Assembly (NCBI RefSeq): GCF_001418205.1
Contig: NZ_LIQF01000009.1
Location: 1 to 64,000, forward strand
Length of the DNA stretch: 64,000 nucleotides
Source: Marinomonas fungiae
GTDB taxonomy: Bacteria > Pseudomonadota > Gammaproteobacteria > Pseudomonadales > Marinomonadaceae
Reading direction: 5' to 3'
Under the pieces are notes generated by a model. The model saw only the letters and a program-made list of their open reading frames with translations. It did not search any database and was not told where the DNA came from. A program made the position numbers and the translations under genes. Positions 16,376 through 26,138 of the stretch are shown piece by piece (position 1 is the stretch's first letter; the number at the start of each line of letters is the position of its first letter).

Positions 16376-17755
16376 TTAACACTCGATGGCGTTGACCGCT
16401 AAGCCGCCTCGAGAGGTCTCTTTGTATTTGTCTTGCATGTCTTTACCTGTATCACGCATGGTACGAATCACTTTATCCAAAGAGATAAAGTGCTCACCAT
16501 CACCACGCAAAGCCATCTGCGTTGCATTGATTGCTTTCATCGCCGCAATCGCATTACGCTCGATACAAGGCACCTGAACTAGACCGCCTACCGGATCACA
16601 AGTCAGACCAAGGTTATGCTCTAGACCAATCTCTGCCGCATTCTCTACTTGTGCTGGTGTGCCGCCAAGAATTTCACAAAGTCCTGCTGCTGCCATTGCA
16701 CAAGCAGAACCCACTTCTCCTTGACATCCCACTTCAGCACCTGAGATAGACGCGTTCATCTTACACAACGAACCAATCGCAGCCGCTGCTAGGAAAAAGT
16801 CGACGACGTTCTCATCGGTTGGGTTTTGCATAAATTCCATGTAGTACATTAGTACTGCTGGAATAATACCGGCTGCTCCATTGGTAGGTGCCGTCACCAT
16901 ACGACCACCAGCGGCGTTTTCTTCATTCACCGCCAAGGCGTATAGGTTCACCCAGTCCATTGCACTCAAAGTCGAGCTAATGATATTGGGACGCGTGGCA
17001 CGGATCAAAGATTTATGAAGCGTCATTGCTCGGCGGCGAACATTTAGACCACCAGGCAACTTGCCATCTTTGTGAAGACCGTTAGCGATACACTCTTTCA
17101 TCGCTCCCCAGATCTCCATTAAGCCTTCGCGCACCTCTTTCTCGGTCCGCAAAACCTTTTCGTTTTCCATCATCAGCTGACTGATACTTAGATTATGCTC
17201 TTTACATAGCTTAAGCAGCTCTACCGCGTTCTTAAACTTGTAAGGCACATCTACTTGAGGCACCAAACGAGCATCCGCAGTTGCTTCTGATTCATCGATA
17301 ACAAAGCCGCCACCGATCGAATAATACGTATTTTGATACAGCACATTTTCCGACGCATCATATGCCGTCAAACGCATGGCATTTGGGTGATACGGCAAGT
17401 CTTCTTCTAAAAGAAGCATATCACGGCCCCAAATGAACTCAATTTCATGGCCGCCAGCTAGCTGCATGCGATTGCTTTCTTTCAGTGTCTCGATACGACC
17501 TAATACACATTCAGGATCAATACGACTTGGGCGCTCACCCATTAAACCCATGATGACGGCATTGTCAGTACCGTGACCTACACCTGTTGCACTCAATGAG
17601 CCATACAGATCACAGACGACTCGTACGGTATTTTGTATTGCTTGCTTCGCTGTCAAAGCGTCCACAAAATCTGCCGCAGCTGACATAGGGCCAACAGTGT
17701 GGGAGCTTGAAGGACCAATGCCGATTTTAAAAAGGTCAAACACACTGATAGACAT
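16376..17755 (-). CDS. sdaA: L-serine ammonia-lyase (serine dehydratase), iron-sulfur type
   Basis: Deaminates L-serine to pyruvate and ammonia using a 4Fe-4S cluster. Single-chain enzyme of 459 aa, the usual length. The N-terminal signature [20 protein letters not shown] is intact. Cluster cysteines lie in the C-terminal half ([34 protein letters not shown]). TGGAGG precedes the ATG. Located downstream of the sarcosine oxidase genes in the same direction, it would take serine formed from glycine plus methylene-folate to pyruvate. It is separated from purU by 163 bp, so it may have its own promoter. Confidence 0.96.
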   Translation of the reverse strand: MSISVFDLFKIGIGPSSSHTVGPMSAAADFVDALTAKQAIQNTVRVVCDLYGSLSATGVGHGTDNAVIMGLMGERPSRIDPECVLGRIETLKESNRMQLAGGHEIEFIWGRDMLLLEEDLPYHPNAMRLTAYDASENVLYQNTYYSIGGGFVIDESEATADARLVPQVDVPYKFKNAVELLKLCKEHNLSISQLMMENEKVLRTEKEVREGLMEIWGAMKECIANGLHKDGKLPGGLNVRRRAMTLHKSLIRATRPNIISSTLSAMDWVNLYALAVNEENAAGGRMVTAPTNGAAGIIPAVLMYYMEFMQNPTDENVVDFFLAAAAIGSLCKMNASISGAEVGCQGEVGSACAMAAAGLCEILGGTPAQVENAAEIGLEHNLGLTCDPVGGLVQVPCIERNAIAAMKAINATQMALRGDGEHFISLDKVIRTMRDTGKDMQDKYKETSRGGLAVNAIEC

Positions 17756-17918
17756 AAAGCCTCCAGAAGATTCCTATTTCGGAAATATATAGATGTATTT
17801 TTATAAGTATATCCATATTAAGGCAAGATCGAGTAACTTACCTCGACCTCACCTTAGCTATGTACGACATGGTTAAATGCAGATAATTAGAACAGCAAAT
17901 TTTGGAAGGAATTTAGTC

Positions 17919-18785
17919 TTAACGACCGAATACTACCGTACGCTTACCGTTTAAGAATACGCGTTTTTCAACATGACATTTGATCGCATTAAACAATGTA
18001 ACACGCTCAACATCTTGCCCTTTTGCGACCAAATCCTCAGGATAATGCGCATGATCCACTGTTTGGATACCTTGGGCAATGATTGGACCTTCATCAAGGT
18101 CATCATTCACGTAGTGAGCCGTTGCACCGACCATTTTCACGCCTTTTTCCCATGCTTGGTGGTAAGGACGTGCGCCCTTGAAACCAGGAAGTAAAGAGTG
18201 GTGAATATTGATTGCACGGCCATCTAGGTACTGACACATTTCAGAAGACAATACCTGCATGTAGCGAGCCAACACAACAAGCTCTGCATCGTATTGTTCA
18301 ATCAGTTCACGAACTTTTGCTTCTTGCTCATGCTTCGTGTCGGCAGTAATTGGCAAGTGGTAGTAAGGAATATTATGCCACTGAGCCAATGACTCTAAAT
18401 CTGGGTGGTTAGAAATAATAACCGGTACTTCGATATTTAGCTGACCTGTACGGTAGCGGTAAAGTAGATCGTTTAAACAGTGATCATACTTTGACACCAT
18501 GATCGCAACGCGAGGACGATGATTTGGCGGAGTTAGTTCCCAATCCATCTCAAACTGCTTAGCACGTGGCATGAATTCAGCCGTGAACTCGTCTGCAGTA
18601 AAGTCTGCAGATTGTGGGTAAAACTCAACACGGATGAAAAAACGATTCGCTTCGCGGTCGTCAAAAGAATGGATTTCGTCAATATAGTTACCGGCTTCGG
18701 CCATAAAGCGTGTGACAACATCCACTGTACCAATAACACTTGGACAGCTGGCGGTGAAAATCCATGGTTTTGTAGTTGCTTTCAT
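17919..18785 (-). CDS. purU: Formyltetrahydrofolate deformylase
   Basis: Hydrolyses 10-formyl-THF to THF and formate, keeping the folate pool balanced. 288 aa with an N-terminal ACT domain (about 8-85) and a C-terminal formyltransferase-fold domain. The catalytic Asn-His-Asp set is seen in INIHHSLLPGFKGARPYHQA and ATAHYVNDDLDEGPII. Located after soxG as in many glycine betaine/sarcosine clusters, where it disposes of the C1 units produced. A terminator-like hairpin sits only 19-50 bp upstream of its start, so expression relative to soxG may be reduced or conditional. Confidence 0.95.
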   Translation of the reverse strand: MKATTKPWIFTASCPSVIGTVDVVTRFMAEAGNYIDEIHSFDDREANRFFIRVEFYPQSADFTADEFTAEFMPRAKQFEMDWELTPPNHRPRVAIMVSKYDHCLNDLLYRYRTGQLNIEVPVIISNHPDLESLAQWHNIPYYHLPITADTKHEQEAKVRELIEQYDAELVVLARYMQVLSSEMCQYLDGRAINIHHSLLPGFKGARPYHQAWEKGVKMVGATAHYVNDDLDEGPIIAQGIQTVDHAHYPEDLVAKGQDVERVTLFNAIKCHVEKRVFLNGKRTVVFGR

Positions 18786-18803
18786 AGGAAGTTCTCTCTG
18801 GAA

Positions 18804-18834
18804 GAAAAGCCGACCTGCTTGCGCAGGTCGGCTT
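18804..18834 (-). terminator. Terminator or attenuator between soxG and purU
   Basis: Minus-strand 12-bp perfect stem (AAGCCGACCTGC / GCAGGTCGGCTT, 18807-18834) with a GCAA-type tetraloop, followed by a short TTTTC tract. It directly follows soxG (19 bp) and precedes purU, with only a short space for a purU promoter. Incomplete termination is likely. Confidence 0.75.
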
Positions 18835-18853
18835 AAATGGGAGGGGATATTAC

Positions 18854-19507
18854 TTAGGCTTCAATAACCAAACCGTATTCACGGCTAGCGTCTTGTAGCC
18901 ATAGCCATAGGTAGTCTGAGAAACTACGGCGAATCACCAACTCAAATTCATTTTCGCCAGAGCGACGGATAATCGCTGAGCTCTTAGCAAAAACAGAAGT
19001 TACTACTTTACCTACTGGGAATTCGCTTGGGTGAATATCAATCGGTGAAGACTTCTTAATCACGTACTGAGCGTATTTGCCAGAAAGTTTAACAATCGTT
19101 TGACCGCCACTTACGTTAACCACTTGGAAATGACCTTTCATTTCTTTTTGGAACGCAGTTTCAACTTCAAATGCTTTCAAGCCTGGAACTGTGATCAACC
19201 ACTCGTCAGGAGAAATCCAACGAACAACCACATCGCCTTTGCTTGCAGAAGTAAGAGGCTGAGTTGGCAGAGCCACGCCTAGTACTTTCTCAGCAGCTTT
19301 TAGCTGGTCAGCATTTTCTGGGTTCATGCGAAGCGTTAGGTGACCCAACAACGCTTCTTCTTTCAATGTAACACCACCCGTTTTTGGACCGCTCTTAGCA
19401 ATGGTTGCTAGGTCAGCGTGAAACAGTGGAGACTGACCTTGGATTGACGCATCAGGCAACTGATTGATAACGGATACAGTCACTGCTTCGGTTTTAACAT
19501 CAGACAT
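18854..19507 (-). CDS. soxG: Sarcosine oxidase gamma subunit
   Basis: Gamma subunit (217 aa) of heterotetrameric sarcosine oxidase, which helps form the folate-binding region. The product has the SoxG pattern: SPLFHADLATIAKSGPKTG, WISPDEWLITVPG (about 108-120), and SSPIDIHPSEFPVGK followed by the SRxxYGLVIEA end. The start overlaps the soxA stop by 8 nt, a sign of coupled translation. Last of the four subunit genes. Confidence 0.94.
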   Translation of the reverse strand: MSDVKTEAVTVSVINQLPDASIQGQSPLFHADLATIAKSGPKTGGVTLKEEALLGHLTLRMNPENADQLKAAEKVLGVALPTQPLTSASKGDVVVRWISPDEWLITVPGLKAFEVETAFQKEMKGHFQVVNVSGGQTIVKLSGKYAQYVIKKSSPIDIHPSEFPVGKVVTSVFAKSSAIIRRSGENEFELVIRRSFSDYLWLWLQDASREYGLVIEA

Positions 19508-22500
19508 TTTGACGTTCCCCTTTTGGATCTAGGAAAATTGGGCTGCAGATTTCTGCTTCAACAATACGGCCATCTACTAGTGGGTAGTAAACTTTTTCGC
19601 CCATCTTGTCTAGGCCGCCTTTAACGAAGCCCATCGCGATAGAACGACCCAAGTTTGCAGACCAGTAACTAGAGGTTACGTGACCAACCATTGGCATTGG
19701 GATTGGCGCAGTAGGATCGAATACACCCTGTGCACCTTCTGGCAATACAATGTTTGGATCAATAGTCTTCAGACCAACTAGTTGCTTACGATCAGAACGA
19801 ACACAGTCTTCACGCTTCATACCACGTTTACCGATGAAGCTGAATGGTTTGTTCATAGATACTGCCCAACCCATACCTAGATCGTAAGGGTGTACAGAAC
19901 CATCTGTGTCTTGACCAGCGATGATGAAACCTTTCTCTGCACGTAGGATGTGCATTGTTTCAGTACCGTATGGCGTTAGATCGTATTTGGCACCGTGTTC
20001 GAACAGTTTTTCCCAAACATGTAAACCGTAGTTCGCTTGTACGTTGATCTCGAAAGACAACTCACCCGTGAACGAGATACGGAATACGCGAGCAGGAACG
20101 CCTGCAACTGTCATTGGTTTCCAATCCATGTAAGGGAAACCTTCCTTAGAAACATCCGCATCAGTTAGCTCTTCTAGAAGCTTACGGCTGTTTGGACCGG
20201 AAATAGTCATTGTTGACCAGTGGTCAGTTACAGAAGTGAAGTACACTTCTAGTTCTGGCCATTCTGTTTGATGGTAAAGCTCCAACCAAGTTAGAACTGT
20301 CGCAGCACCACCAGATGTTGTTGTCATCAAGAAGTGGTTTTCACCAAGACAAGATGTAACACCATCGTCAAATACCATGCCGTCTTCTTTCAGCATTAGG
20401 CCATAACGACATTTACCAACAGGTAGTTTCGCCCAAGCGTTTGAGTACACACGACCCAAGAACTCACGCGCATCCTTACCTTGGATGTCGATCTTACCTA
20501 GTGTAGAAGCGTCTAGGATACCTACAGATTCACGAGTCGCTAGACACTCACGGTTCAATGCTTCTTGCATTGACTCGCCCGCTTTCGGGAAGTACCAAGG
20601 ACGTTTCCATTGGCCTACATCCTCAAACTTAGCGCCGTGCTCTAGGTGCCACTTGTGCATCGCAGTGTAACGCTCTGGATCGAACAACTCTTTACAATCA
20701 CGGCCAGCAATCGCACCGAAAGTGATTGGCGTGTAGTTCGGACGGAAGATCGTTGTACCCGTTTCTGGAATAGACTGGTTCAAGAACTTCGCAGCGATCG
20801 CCATACCGTTGATGTTACCCAATTTACCTTGGTCAGTACCAAAGCCCATTGCAGTGTAACGTTTAACGTGTTCGATCGACTCAAAACCTTCACGACAAGC
20901 AAGCTCGATACCAGAAGCTGTTACGTCGTTTTGGTAGTCAACGAACTGCTTAGGCGCCTGTGAAGTCGGTTTAGTGTGCGGAATGTGGAACAAAGCCATT
21001 GGCTTAGATTCTTTGATTTCCACTGTTGCTGGTACAGCAACATCAGCCGCTTTAAGACCAAGCTTCTCAAGTGCATCAGCACCTGCTTGTTTACCTTGCT
21101 CAAGCGCACCAGACGTTGTGAAGTTACCGTTAATAGCACCTGCAGTAAGTTGTTTCTGTACTGTTGCACCTGGTACGAAACCGATGATTTCGTCGTTCCA
21201 CTGAGGACGTGAACCAGTGTGACAAGATAGGTGAACCACTGGGCTCCAGCCACCAGAAGAAGCAACTGTGTCAGCACTTAGTTTCTTAACAGAACCCGTT
21301 ACTTTAGAGCCATCTTCGCTGATAGAAGCAACCGATACACCCGATACACGCTTGCTGCCTTGTACATCGATTACCGCAGAACCAGCCATCACTGTGATGC
21401 CACGCTCACGCGCTGCTTCAACTAGAGGACCTGTTGGGTTCTTACGAGTATCAACAATCGCCTGTACTTTACGGCCCGCATCGTGCCAATCAAGTGCAGT
21501 ACGGTAAGCATTGTCGTTCGTCGTCATCAGAACAAGTTCGTTGCCTGGTACAACACCGTAACGGTTGATGTAAGTAGACACCGCACCTGCAAGCATAACG
21601 CCTGGTACGTCGTTGTTAGCGAATACTAGTGGACGCTCGTGCGCACCCGTCGCTAGCACAACCCATTTCGCACGTACACGGTGGTAACGAGCGCGCACTT
21701 GACCATTTGGAGCACGGTCAGCTAGGTGCTCAGTCATACGCTGATGGATTGTTAGGAAGTTGTGGTCGTGGTAACCGTTCACAGTAGAACGTGGTAGAAC
21801 CAAAACGTTTTCGTTTGCTTCTAGCTCTTTCGTTACACTTGCAACCCATGCCGCTGCCGCTTTACCGTCAACCGTTTCTTTACTGCTTAGTAGGCTGCCA
21901 CCAAATTCGTTTTGCTCGTCAGCGATGATAACGCGAGCGCCGCCACGTGCCGCAGTCAACGCAGCCATCAAACCAGCAGGGCCAGCACCAACAACCATCA
22001 CGTCACAGTGTTGGTTCATCTTGTCGTAGATATCTGGATCGTATTCTTTTGGAGAACGACCTAGACCCGCCGCTTGACGAATCACTTTCTCGTATGTTTC
22101 CCACATAGATTGTGGGTACATGAAGGTTTTGTAGTAGAAACCTGGAGGCATCATCTTGCCACCGATCTTACCAACAAGACCCATCAAGTCCATTTCAACG
22201 TTCGGCCAACCGTTAGTTGAACCTGCAACAAGACCTGAGAAAAGTTCTTGTTGAGTTGCACGTACGTTAGGTACTTGAGTGGCTTCAGTCGCACCAAGCT
22301 GCATGATTGCGTTTGGCTCTTCTGCGCCTGCTGCAACGATACCGCGTGGACGGCTGTATTTGAAACTACGACCAACAAGGTCAACACCGTTTGCTAGAAG
22401 TGCAGACGCTAGTGTATCACCAGCGAAACCTTCTAGTTGCTTACCATTGTAGGTAAAAGTAAGTGGCTTAGAACGGTCAATTCGGCCACCGCTTTGTAGA

Positions 22501-22517
22501 CGATTTTTTTGAGACAT
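19500..22517 (-). CDS. soxA: Sarcosine oxidase alpha subunit
   Basis: Large subunit (1005 aa, normal length) that binds NAD and folate and delivers the C1 unit to THF. The N-terminal 2Fe-2S-ferredoxin-like fold without cluster (LTFTYNGKQLEGFAGDTLAS) is followed by a dinucleotide-binding domain (VMVVGAGPAGLMAALTAARG, about 173-192) and the C-terminal aminomethyltransferase-like folate domain (about 610-1000). The complex oxidises sarcosine to glycine, hydrogen peroxide and 5,10-methylene-THF. It lies 12 bp after soxD. No sign of damage. Confidence 0.97.
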   Translation of the reverse strand: MSQKNRLQSGGRIDRSKPLTFTYNGKQLEGFAGDTLASALLANGVDLVGRSFKYSRPRGIVAAGAEEPNAIMQLGATEATQVPNVRATQQELFSGLVAGSTNGWPNVEMDLMGLVGKIGGKMMPPGFYYKTFMYPQSMWETYEKVIRQAAGLGRSPKEYDPDIYDKMNQHCDVMVVGAGPAGLMAALTAARGGARVIIADEQNEFGGSLLSSKETVDGKAAAAWVASVTKELEANENVLVLPRSTVNGYHDHNFLTIHQRMTEHLADRAPNGQVRARYHRVRAKWVVLATGAHERPLVFANNDVPGVMLAGAVSTYINRYGVVPGNELVLMTTNDNAYRTALDWHDAGRKVQAIVDTRKNPTGPLVEAARERGITVMAGSAVIDVQGSKRVSGVSVASISEDGSKVTGSVKKLSADTVASSGGWSPVVHLSCHTGSRPQWNDEIIGFVPGATVQKQLTAGAINGNFTTSGALEQGKQAGADALEKLGLKAADVAVPATVEIKESKPMALFHIPHTKPTSQAPKQFVDYQNDVTASGIELACREGFESIEHVKRYTAMGFGTDQGKLGNINGMAIAAKFLNQSIPETGTTIFRPNYTPITFGAIAGRDCKELFDPERYTAMHKWHLEHGAKFEDVGQWKRPWYFPKAGESMQEALNRECLATRESVGILDASTLGKIDIQGKDAREFLGRVYSNAWAKLPVGKCRYGLMLKEDGMVFDDGVTSCLGENHFLMTTTSGGAATVLTWLELYHQTEWPELEVYFTSVTDHWSTMTISGPNSRKLLEELTDADVSKEGFPYMDWKPMTVAGVPARVFRISFTGELSFEINVQANYGLHVWEKLFEHGAKYDLTPYGTETMHILRAEKGFIIAGQDTDGSVHPYDLGMGWAVSMNKPFSFIGKRGMKREDCVRSDRKQLVGLKTIDPNIVLPEGAQGVFDPTAPIPMPMVGHVTSSYWSANLGRSIAMGFVKGGLDKMGEKVYYPLVDGRIVEAEICSPIFLDPKGERQNV

Positions 22518-22529
22518 GATCCGCTCCCT

Positions 22530-22811
22530 TTACGCAACCACTTTTGGCTGCTCGCCGATTTTGTAAACTTCTTTGATTTCATACGTTGCAGTGTTACGTG
22601 TAACGTTGAAGAACTTACGGCAGCCAGCCGCATGAACCCAAAGCTCGTGATGAAGTCCTTTAGGGTTCTTACGGAAGAACATGTAGTTACCCCATTCTTC
22701 ATCAGTGCAAGAATCAGGGTCTAGTGGACGCGCAATGTGCGCTTGACCGCGGTTTTGAAACTCTTCTTCTTCACGGTATTCACCACAGTGCGGGCAATAA
22801 ATAAGAAACAT
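22530..22811 (-). CDS. soxD: Sarcosine oxidase delta subunit
   Basis: Small zinc-binding subunit (93 aa). The start MFLIYCPHCGEYREEEEF has the CPHCG pair; further residues that complete the zinc site (RPLDPDSCTDEEW, HAAGCRKFFNVTRNT) are present. Length and order within soxBDAG match the standard operon. 14 bp follow soxB. Confidence 0.96.
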   Translation of the reverse strand: MFLIYCPHCGEYREEEEFQNRGQAHIARPLDPDSCTDEEWGNYMFFRKNPKGLHHELWVHAAGCRKFFNVTRNTATYEIKEVYKIGEQPKVVA

Positions 22812-22825
22812 GAAATAACTCCCCG

Positions 22826-24079
22826 TTAGTGTGCTACGCCAGCTGCGCCGTGCTCATCGATAAGCGCGCCGTTGTGGAATCGGAACATAGAGAATGGCTT
22901 AGCCAACTCGTGCATTTCGCCTTTAGCAAGAGACGCTGCGAATACGTTGCCAGAACCAGGTGTTGCTTTAAAGCCACCAGTACCCCAACCACAGTTGAAG
23001 AATAGGTTCTTAACAGGCGTTTCCGAAATGATCGGACATGCATCAGGACATGTATCTACGATACCACCCCATTGACGGTTCATGCGTACGCGGCTGAAGA
23101 TCGGGAACATTTCAACAATCGCTTGGATTGTGTGTTCGATCGTTGAGTAAGAACCACGTTGGCCGTAACCAAGGTAACTATCAATACCCGCACCGATTAC
23201 CAAGTCACCTTTGTCAGACTGAGATGCGTAACCGTGTACGTGGTTAGACATGACTACTGTATCTAGGATTGGCTTGATTGGCTCAGACACCAATGCTTGC
23301 AGCGGGTGAGACTCAAGCGGTAGTTCGAAACCAGCTTTCGCCGCCATCACACCAGAGTGACCAGCAACAACACAACCCACGCGGTCTGCTTTGATGTCGC
23401 CGTAACGGTCAGTTTTCACACCAACAACAGTGCCGTCTTCAATGATGAAATCAACTACTTCTGTTTGTTGGATAAGGTCAACACCGTGCATGTCAGCACC
23501 ACGTGCGAAGCCCCAAGCCACAGCGTCGTGACGTGCGATACCCGCACGAGGCTGCCAAGATGCACCAATTACTGGGTAGCGAGCATTTTCAGAACAATCC
23601 AACGCAGGAACGATTTCTTGAACTTGCTTAGCATCTAGCACTTCACCATCGATACCGTTTAGACGGTTTGCGTTTACACGACGCTCGATGTCACGCATGT
23701 CTTGTAGCGTGTGACCTAAGTTTAGACAGCCACGCTGAGAGAACATCACGTTGTAGTTAAGATCTTGAGATAGGCCTTCCCACAATTTCATTGCGTGCTC
23801 GTATAGGTGAGCCGCTTCGTCCCATAAGTAGTTAGAACGAACGATTGTTGTGTTACGTGCTGTATTACCGCCACCTAGGTAGCCTTTTTCAATTACAGCA
23901 ACATTGGTTACACCAAACTGTTTTGCTAAGTAGTAAGCGGTCGCTAGACCGTGACCACCACCACCAACGATGATGACATCGTATTTTTTCTTCGGTGTCG
24001 GGTTGCGCCAAACCCGTTGCCAATTTTCATGATGGCTTAGACTGTGCTTTAACAAGCCAAATCCGGAATACTGCTGCAT
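22826..24079 (-). CDS. soxB: Sarcosine oxidase beta subunit
   Basis: Catalytic flavin subunit (417 aa) that demethylates sarcosine. FAD-binding [19 protein letters not shown] near residues 35-53, then [20 protein letters not shown], and the C-terminal [17 protein letters not shown] histidine in the second segment's region is normally the covalent FMN site in this family; I did not assign it. AAGGAG lies 8 bp upstream of the ATG. First gene of the sox operon, divergent from the AraC regulator. Confidence 0.97.
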   Translation of the reverse strand: MQQYSGFGLLKHSLSHHENWQRVWRNPTPKKKYDVIIVGGGGHGLATAYYLAKQFGVTNVAVIEKGYLGGGNTARNTTIVRSNYLWDEAAHLYEHAMKLWEGLSQDLNYNVMFSQRGCLNLGHTLQDMRDIERRVNANRLNGIDGEVLDAKQVQEIVPALDCSENARYPVIGASWQPRAGIARHDAVAWGFARGADMHGVDLIQQTEVVDFIIEDGTVVGVKTDRYGDIKADRVGCVVAGHSGVMAAKAGFELPLESHPLQALVSEPIKPILDTVVMSNHVHGYASQSDKGDLVIGAGIDSYLGYGQRGSYSTIEHTIQAIVEMFPIFSRVRMNRQWGGIVDTCPDACPIISETPVKNLFFNCGWGTGGFKATPGSGNVFAASLAKGEMHELAKPFSMFRFHNGALIDEHGAAGVAH

Positions 24080-24579
24080 TGTGTCAGCTCCTTATCATGG
24101 CAGCCTATTTTAAGACTGCATTACAAAGTGGTAATACTAGCGATAGACTGGGTAGTCGGCGCGGGAGGCGCTTTTACTTGCTCTTTCACTGCGTTGATTT
24201 TCTCTTCTGGTTATCTCAATGATTGAAACAACAGAGTTAGATCCGTCTGAAACCTGCTTTATCTAGGCGACCCAAAAGCCGACAAAGAAGGTTCACGTCA
24301 TTGCGACTGTCTCTCAATAATTGCTACTTTTATGAAGAAACAATTTACGAGAGAAATACTATGAAAACCACCCTTCTGCCACATTCTCGTATGCGTCATA
24401 TAGATGGTTATTTACGACAGTAAAAATGCAGCATTTCCAGCCATGCCAAATGTGCTAAATTACTAGGTTGCATCAACATTTTCACGTTAAATACGCACAA
24501 GAGCCTTACCTTGGATTCCCGTTTCTTTTAAACTTGCACAATTACTGACGAAATCCCCTTTCAGGAATCACAGTTACAA
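24080..24579. promoter_or_regulatory. Divergent control region between soxB and the AraC regulator
   Basis: 500 bp without a full-size gene. Minus-strand promoter candidate for soxB: TTACCA (24129-24134), 16 bp, TAAAAT (24107-24112). Two CGAC half-sites at 24268 and 24280, 12 bp apart (GCGACCCAAAAGCCGACAAA), could be a direct-repeat site for an AraC-type activator. AAATGC-A-GCATTT at 24424-24436 is a small perfect palindrome. A 20-codon open frame at 24361 is listed separately. All are visual predictions. Confidence 0.4.
24361..24423 (+). CDS. Possible 20-residue leader peptide or gene remnant
   Basis: An ATG preceded by GAGAG at 9 bp opens a frame of 20 codons, beginning MKTTLLPHSR and rich in basic residues and histidine, ending at a TAA at 24421. 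No function is recognised. It may be a regulatory leader upstream of the AraC gene, the N-terminal fragment of a lost gene, or chance. The palindrome immediately after the stop (24424-24436) adds slight interest. Confidence 0.25.
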   Translation: MKTTLLPHSRMRHIDGYLRQ

Positions 24580-25629
24580 ATGACCCAAACCTATCACAAG
24601 AAACACTTTAGCCCATCGAACGTAGATCATAATCACGCTCATGTTATCTCTCATGAGCATGAAAACAAACCGATCACGATAGGTTTCGTGCTACTAAACC
24701 ATTTCTCCATGGTGGCCTTTACAGGGGCTGTTGATGCGCTCGTCACAGCTAACCTAGTACAAACAGAAAATCTGTTTGATTATGCAACCCTTAGCCTTTC
24801 AGGATCTTCCGTTGTAAGCGATTTAGGTATTGAAATCGCAACGGGCACAAGTATAGAAGAACAATTACAGAGCGCCACTCAACCGTTCGATGTTTTAATC
24901 GTTTGTGGTGGATATCGTTGCCAATTATCAGAACAGCATAAGTTAACTGAATACCTAAAGTCTTATCATAAACAGAACGCTTACTTAGGCGGCTTATGGA
25001 ATGGTGCCATCGCTCTAGCCCACGCAGGACTGACAAATAAGACCCGTATAGCGGTTCATCCAGACAACCACCCCTATGTCCGTGAGCATTTCCAAGATAC
25101 CGTCATTGCCAAGGAAACCTCTGTCCTGGATGGTCACATCCTTAGCTGTTCTGGCCCTGTGAGCGCCCTAGCCATGATGCTCGTTCTGGTAGAGCACTTG
25201 CAAGGTAACCGTATTGCACGCGCAGTAAAAGAAATTTTAACATGCGACCAACTGTCTGAAAGCACCGTCACACCGATCACACAGCCTACAGATGACGCAA
25301 AATACCCAGAAGCGCTGAAAAAAGTACTGGAGTTAATGCGTAGCAATATCGAGGAACCCCTCACCTTAGAAGAACTACTACACTATGCGAGCGTATCGCG
25401 TCGACAGCTAGAGAGACTATTTCAAAACCATTTAGAAACCAGTCCATCTCGTTACTATCTTGAGCTGAGAATCACCTATGCACGACGCCTGTTACAACAG
25501 ACCAACAAGCCAATTATCGAAGTAGCTATTGCCAGTGGTTTTGTCAGCTCAAGTCACTTTAGCAACTGTTTTAAAGACTACTTCGGCGTCGCACCCAGTA
25601 ATTTCCGTAAACGCTCTAACCAGCAGTAA
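24580..25629 (+). CDS. GATase1-like AraC family regulator (GbdR-like)
   Basis: 349 aa transcription factor with an N-terminal DJ-1/PfpI (type 1 amidotransferase-like) sensing domain (about 30-200; ITIGFVLLNHFSMVAFTGAVD, FDVLIVCGGYRC, GLWNGAIALAHAGL) and a C-terminal AraC double helix-turn-helix (about 245-345; SRRQLERLFQNHLETSPSRY, EVAIASGFVSSSHFSNCFK). This architecture is that of GbdR and related activators of glycine betaine, dimethylglycine and sarcosine catabolism in pseudomonads. Divergent placement from soxB supports that role. The ribosome site (AGGAA, 12 bp upstream) is poor. Ligand not determinable from sequence. Confidence 0.88.
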   Translation: MTQTYHKKHFSPSNVDHNHAHVISHEHENKPITIGFVLLNHFSMVAFTGAVDALVTANLVQTENLFDYATLSLSGSSVVSDLGIEIATGTSIEEQLQSATQPFDVLIVCGGYRCQLSEQHKLTEYLKSYHKQNAYLGGLWNGAIALAHAGLTNKTRIAVHPDNHPYVREHFQDTVIAKETSVLDGHILSCSGPVSALAMMLVLVEHLQGNRIARAVKEILTCDQLSESTVTPITQPTDDAKYPEALKKVLELMRSNIEEPLTLEELLHYASVSRRQLERLFQNHLETSPSRYYLELRITYARRLLQQTNKPIIEVAIASGFVSSSHFSNCFKDYFGVAPSNFRKRSNQQ

Positions 25630-25655
25630 TACTTACTTTACCTACCTAAAAACGT

Positions 25656-25684
25656 AAAAAAGGCCTCAAATTGAGGCCTTTTTG
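25656..25684. terminator. Bidirectional terminator between the AraC gene and osmC
   Basis: AAAAAGGCCTCAA / TTGAGGCCTTTTT stem with a one-base to five-base loop, T-runs on both strands. It sits between convergent genes. Confidence 0.9.
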
Positions 25685-25711
25685 ATACTTTTTCAGTTAT
25701 TAAGCAATAGC

Positions 25712-26119
25712 TTATTCAACCTCAACCACTTCGTAACTGTGCACAATATTGACGCCACCGCGTTCAAGCATCAAGGATGCTGAACAGTATTCTTCAGCGG
25801 ATAATTTCACCGCACGAGCGACATGACTCTCTTTGATATTGCGTCCTGTGACAACGAAATGCACACGAATTTCAGTAAAAACAGATGGCACAGAATCAGC
25901 TCGATCTGCATCAATATGCGCTACGCAAGACACCACATCTTGGCGTGCCTTCTTAAGAATATTGATGACATCGTAAGATGTACAACCACCTAGGCCGGCC
26001 AAGATCAACTCCATTGGTCGTGGACCAGCGGTTTGATTGCCATCGATCTCAACTTTAAAACCGGTACCCGTTTCTGCCGTAAAATGTACGTCTTCTTGCC
26101 AAGCAACACTTGTCTTCAT
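25712..26119 (-). CDS. OsmC family protein (YhfA-like)
   Basis: 135 aa OsmC/Ohr-fold protein. Two cysteines are in the expected places, GGCTSYDVINILKKAR (about 45-60) and SAEEYCSASLML (about 110-121). In the OsmC/Ohr family such a pair reduces organic peroxides, but the YhfA branch has no firm function. It follows trpC by 19 bp on the same strand, so it may be the last gene of the trpGDC operon, as also seen in other gammaproteobacteria. Confidence 0.88.
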   Translation of the reverse strand: MKTSVAWQEDVHFTAETGTGFKVEIDGNQTAGPRPMELILAGLGGCTSYDVINILKKARQDVVSCVAHIDADRADSVPSVFTEIRVHFVVTGRNIKESHVARAVKLSAEEYCSASLMLERGGVNIVHSYEVVEVE

Positions 26120-26138
26120 GGTGTTAATCTCTCAAATC

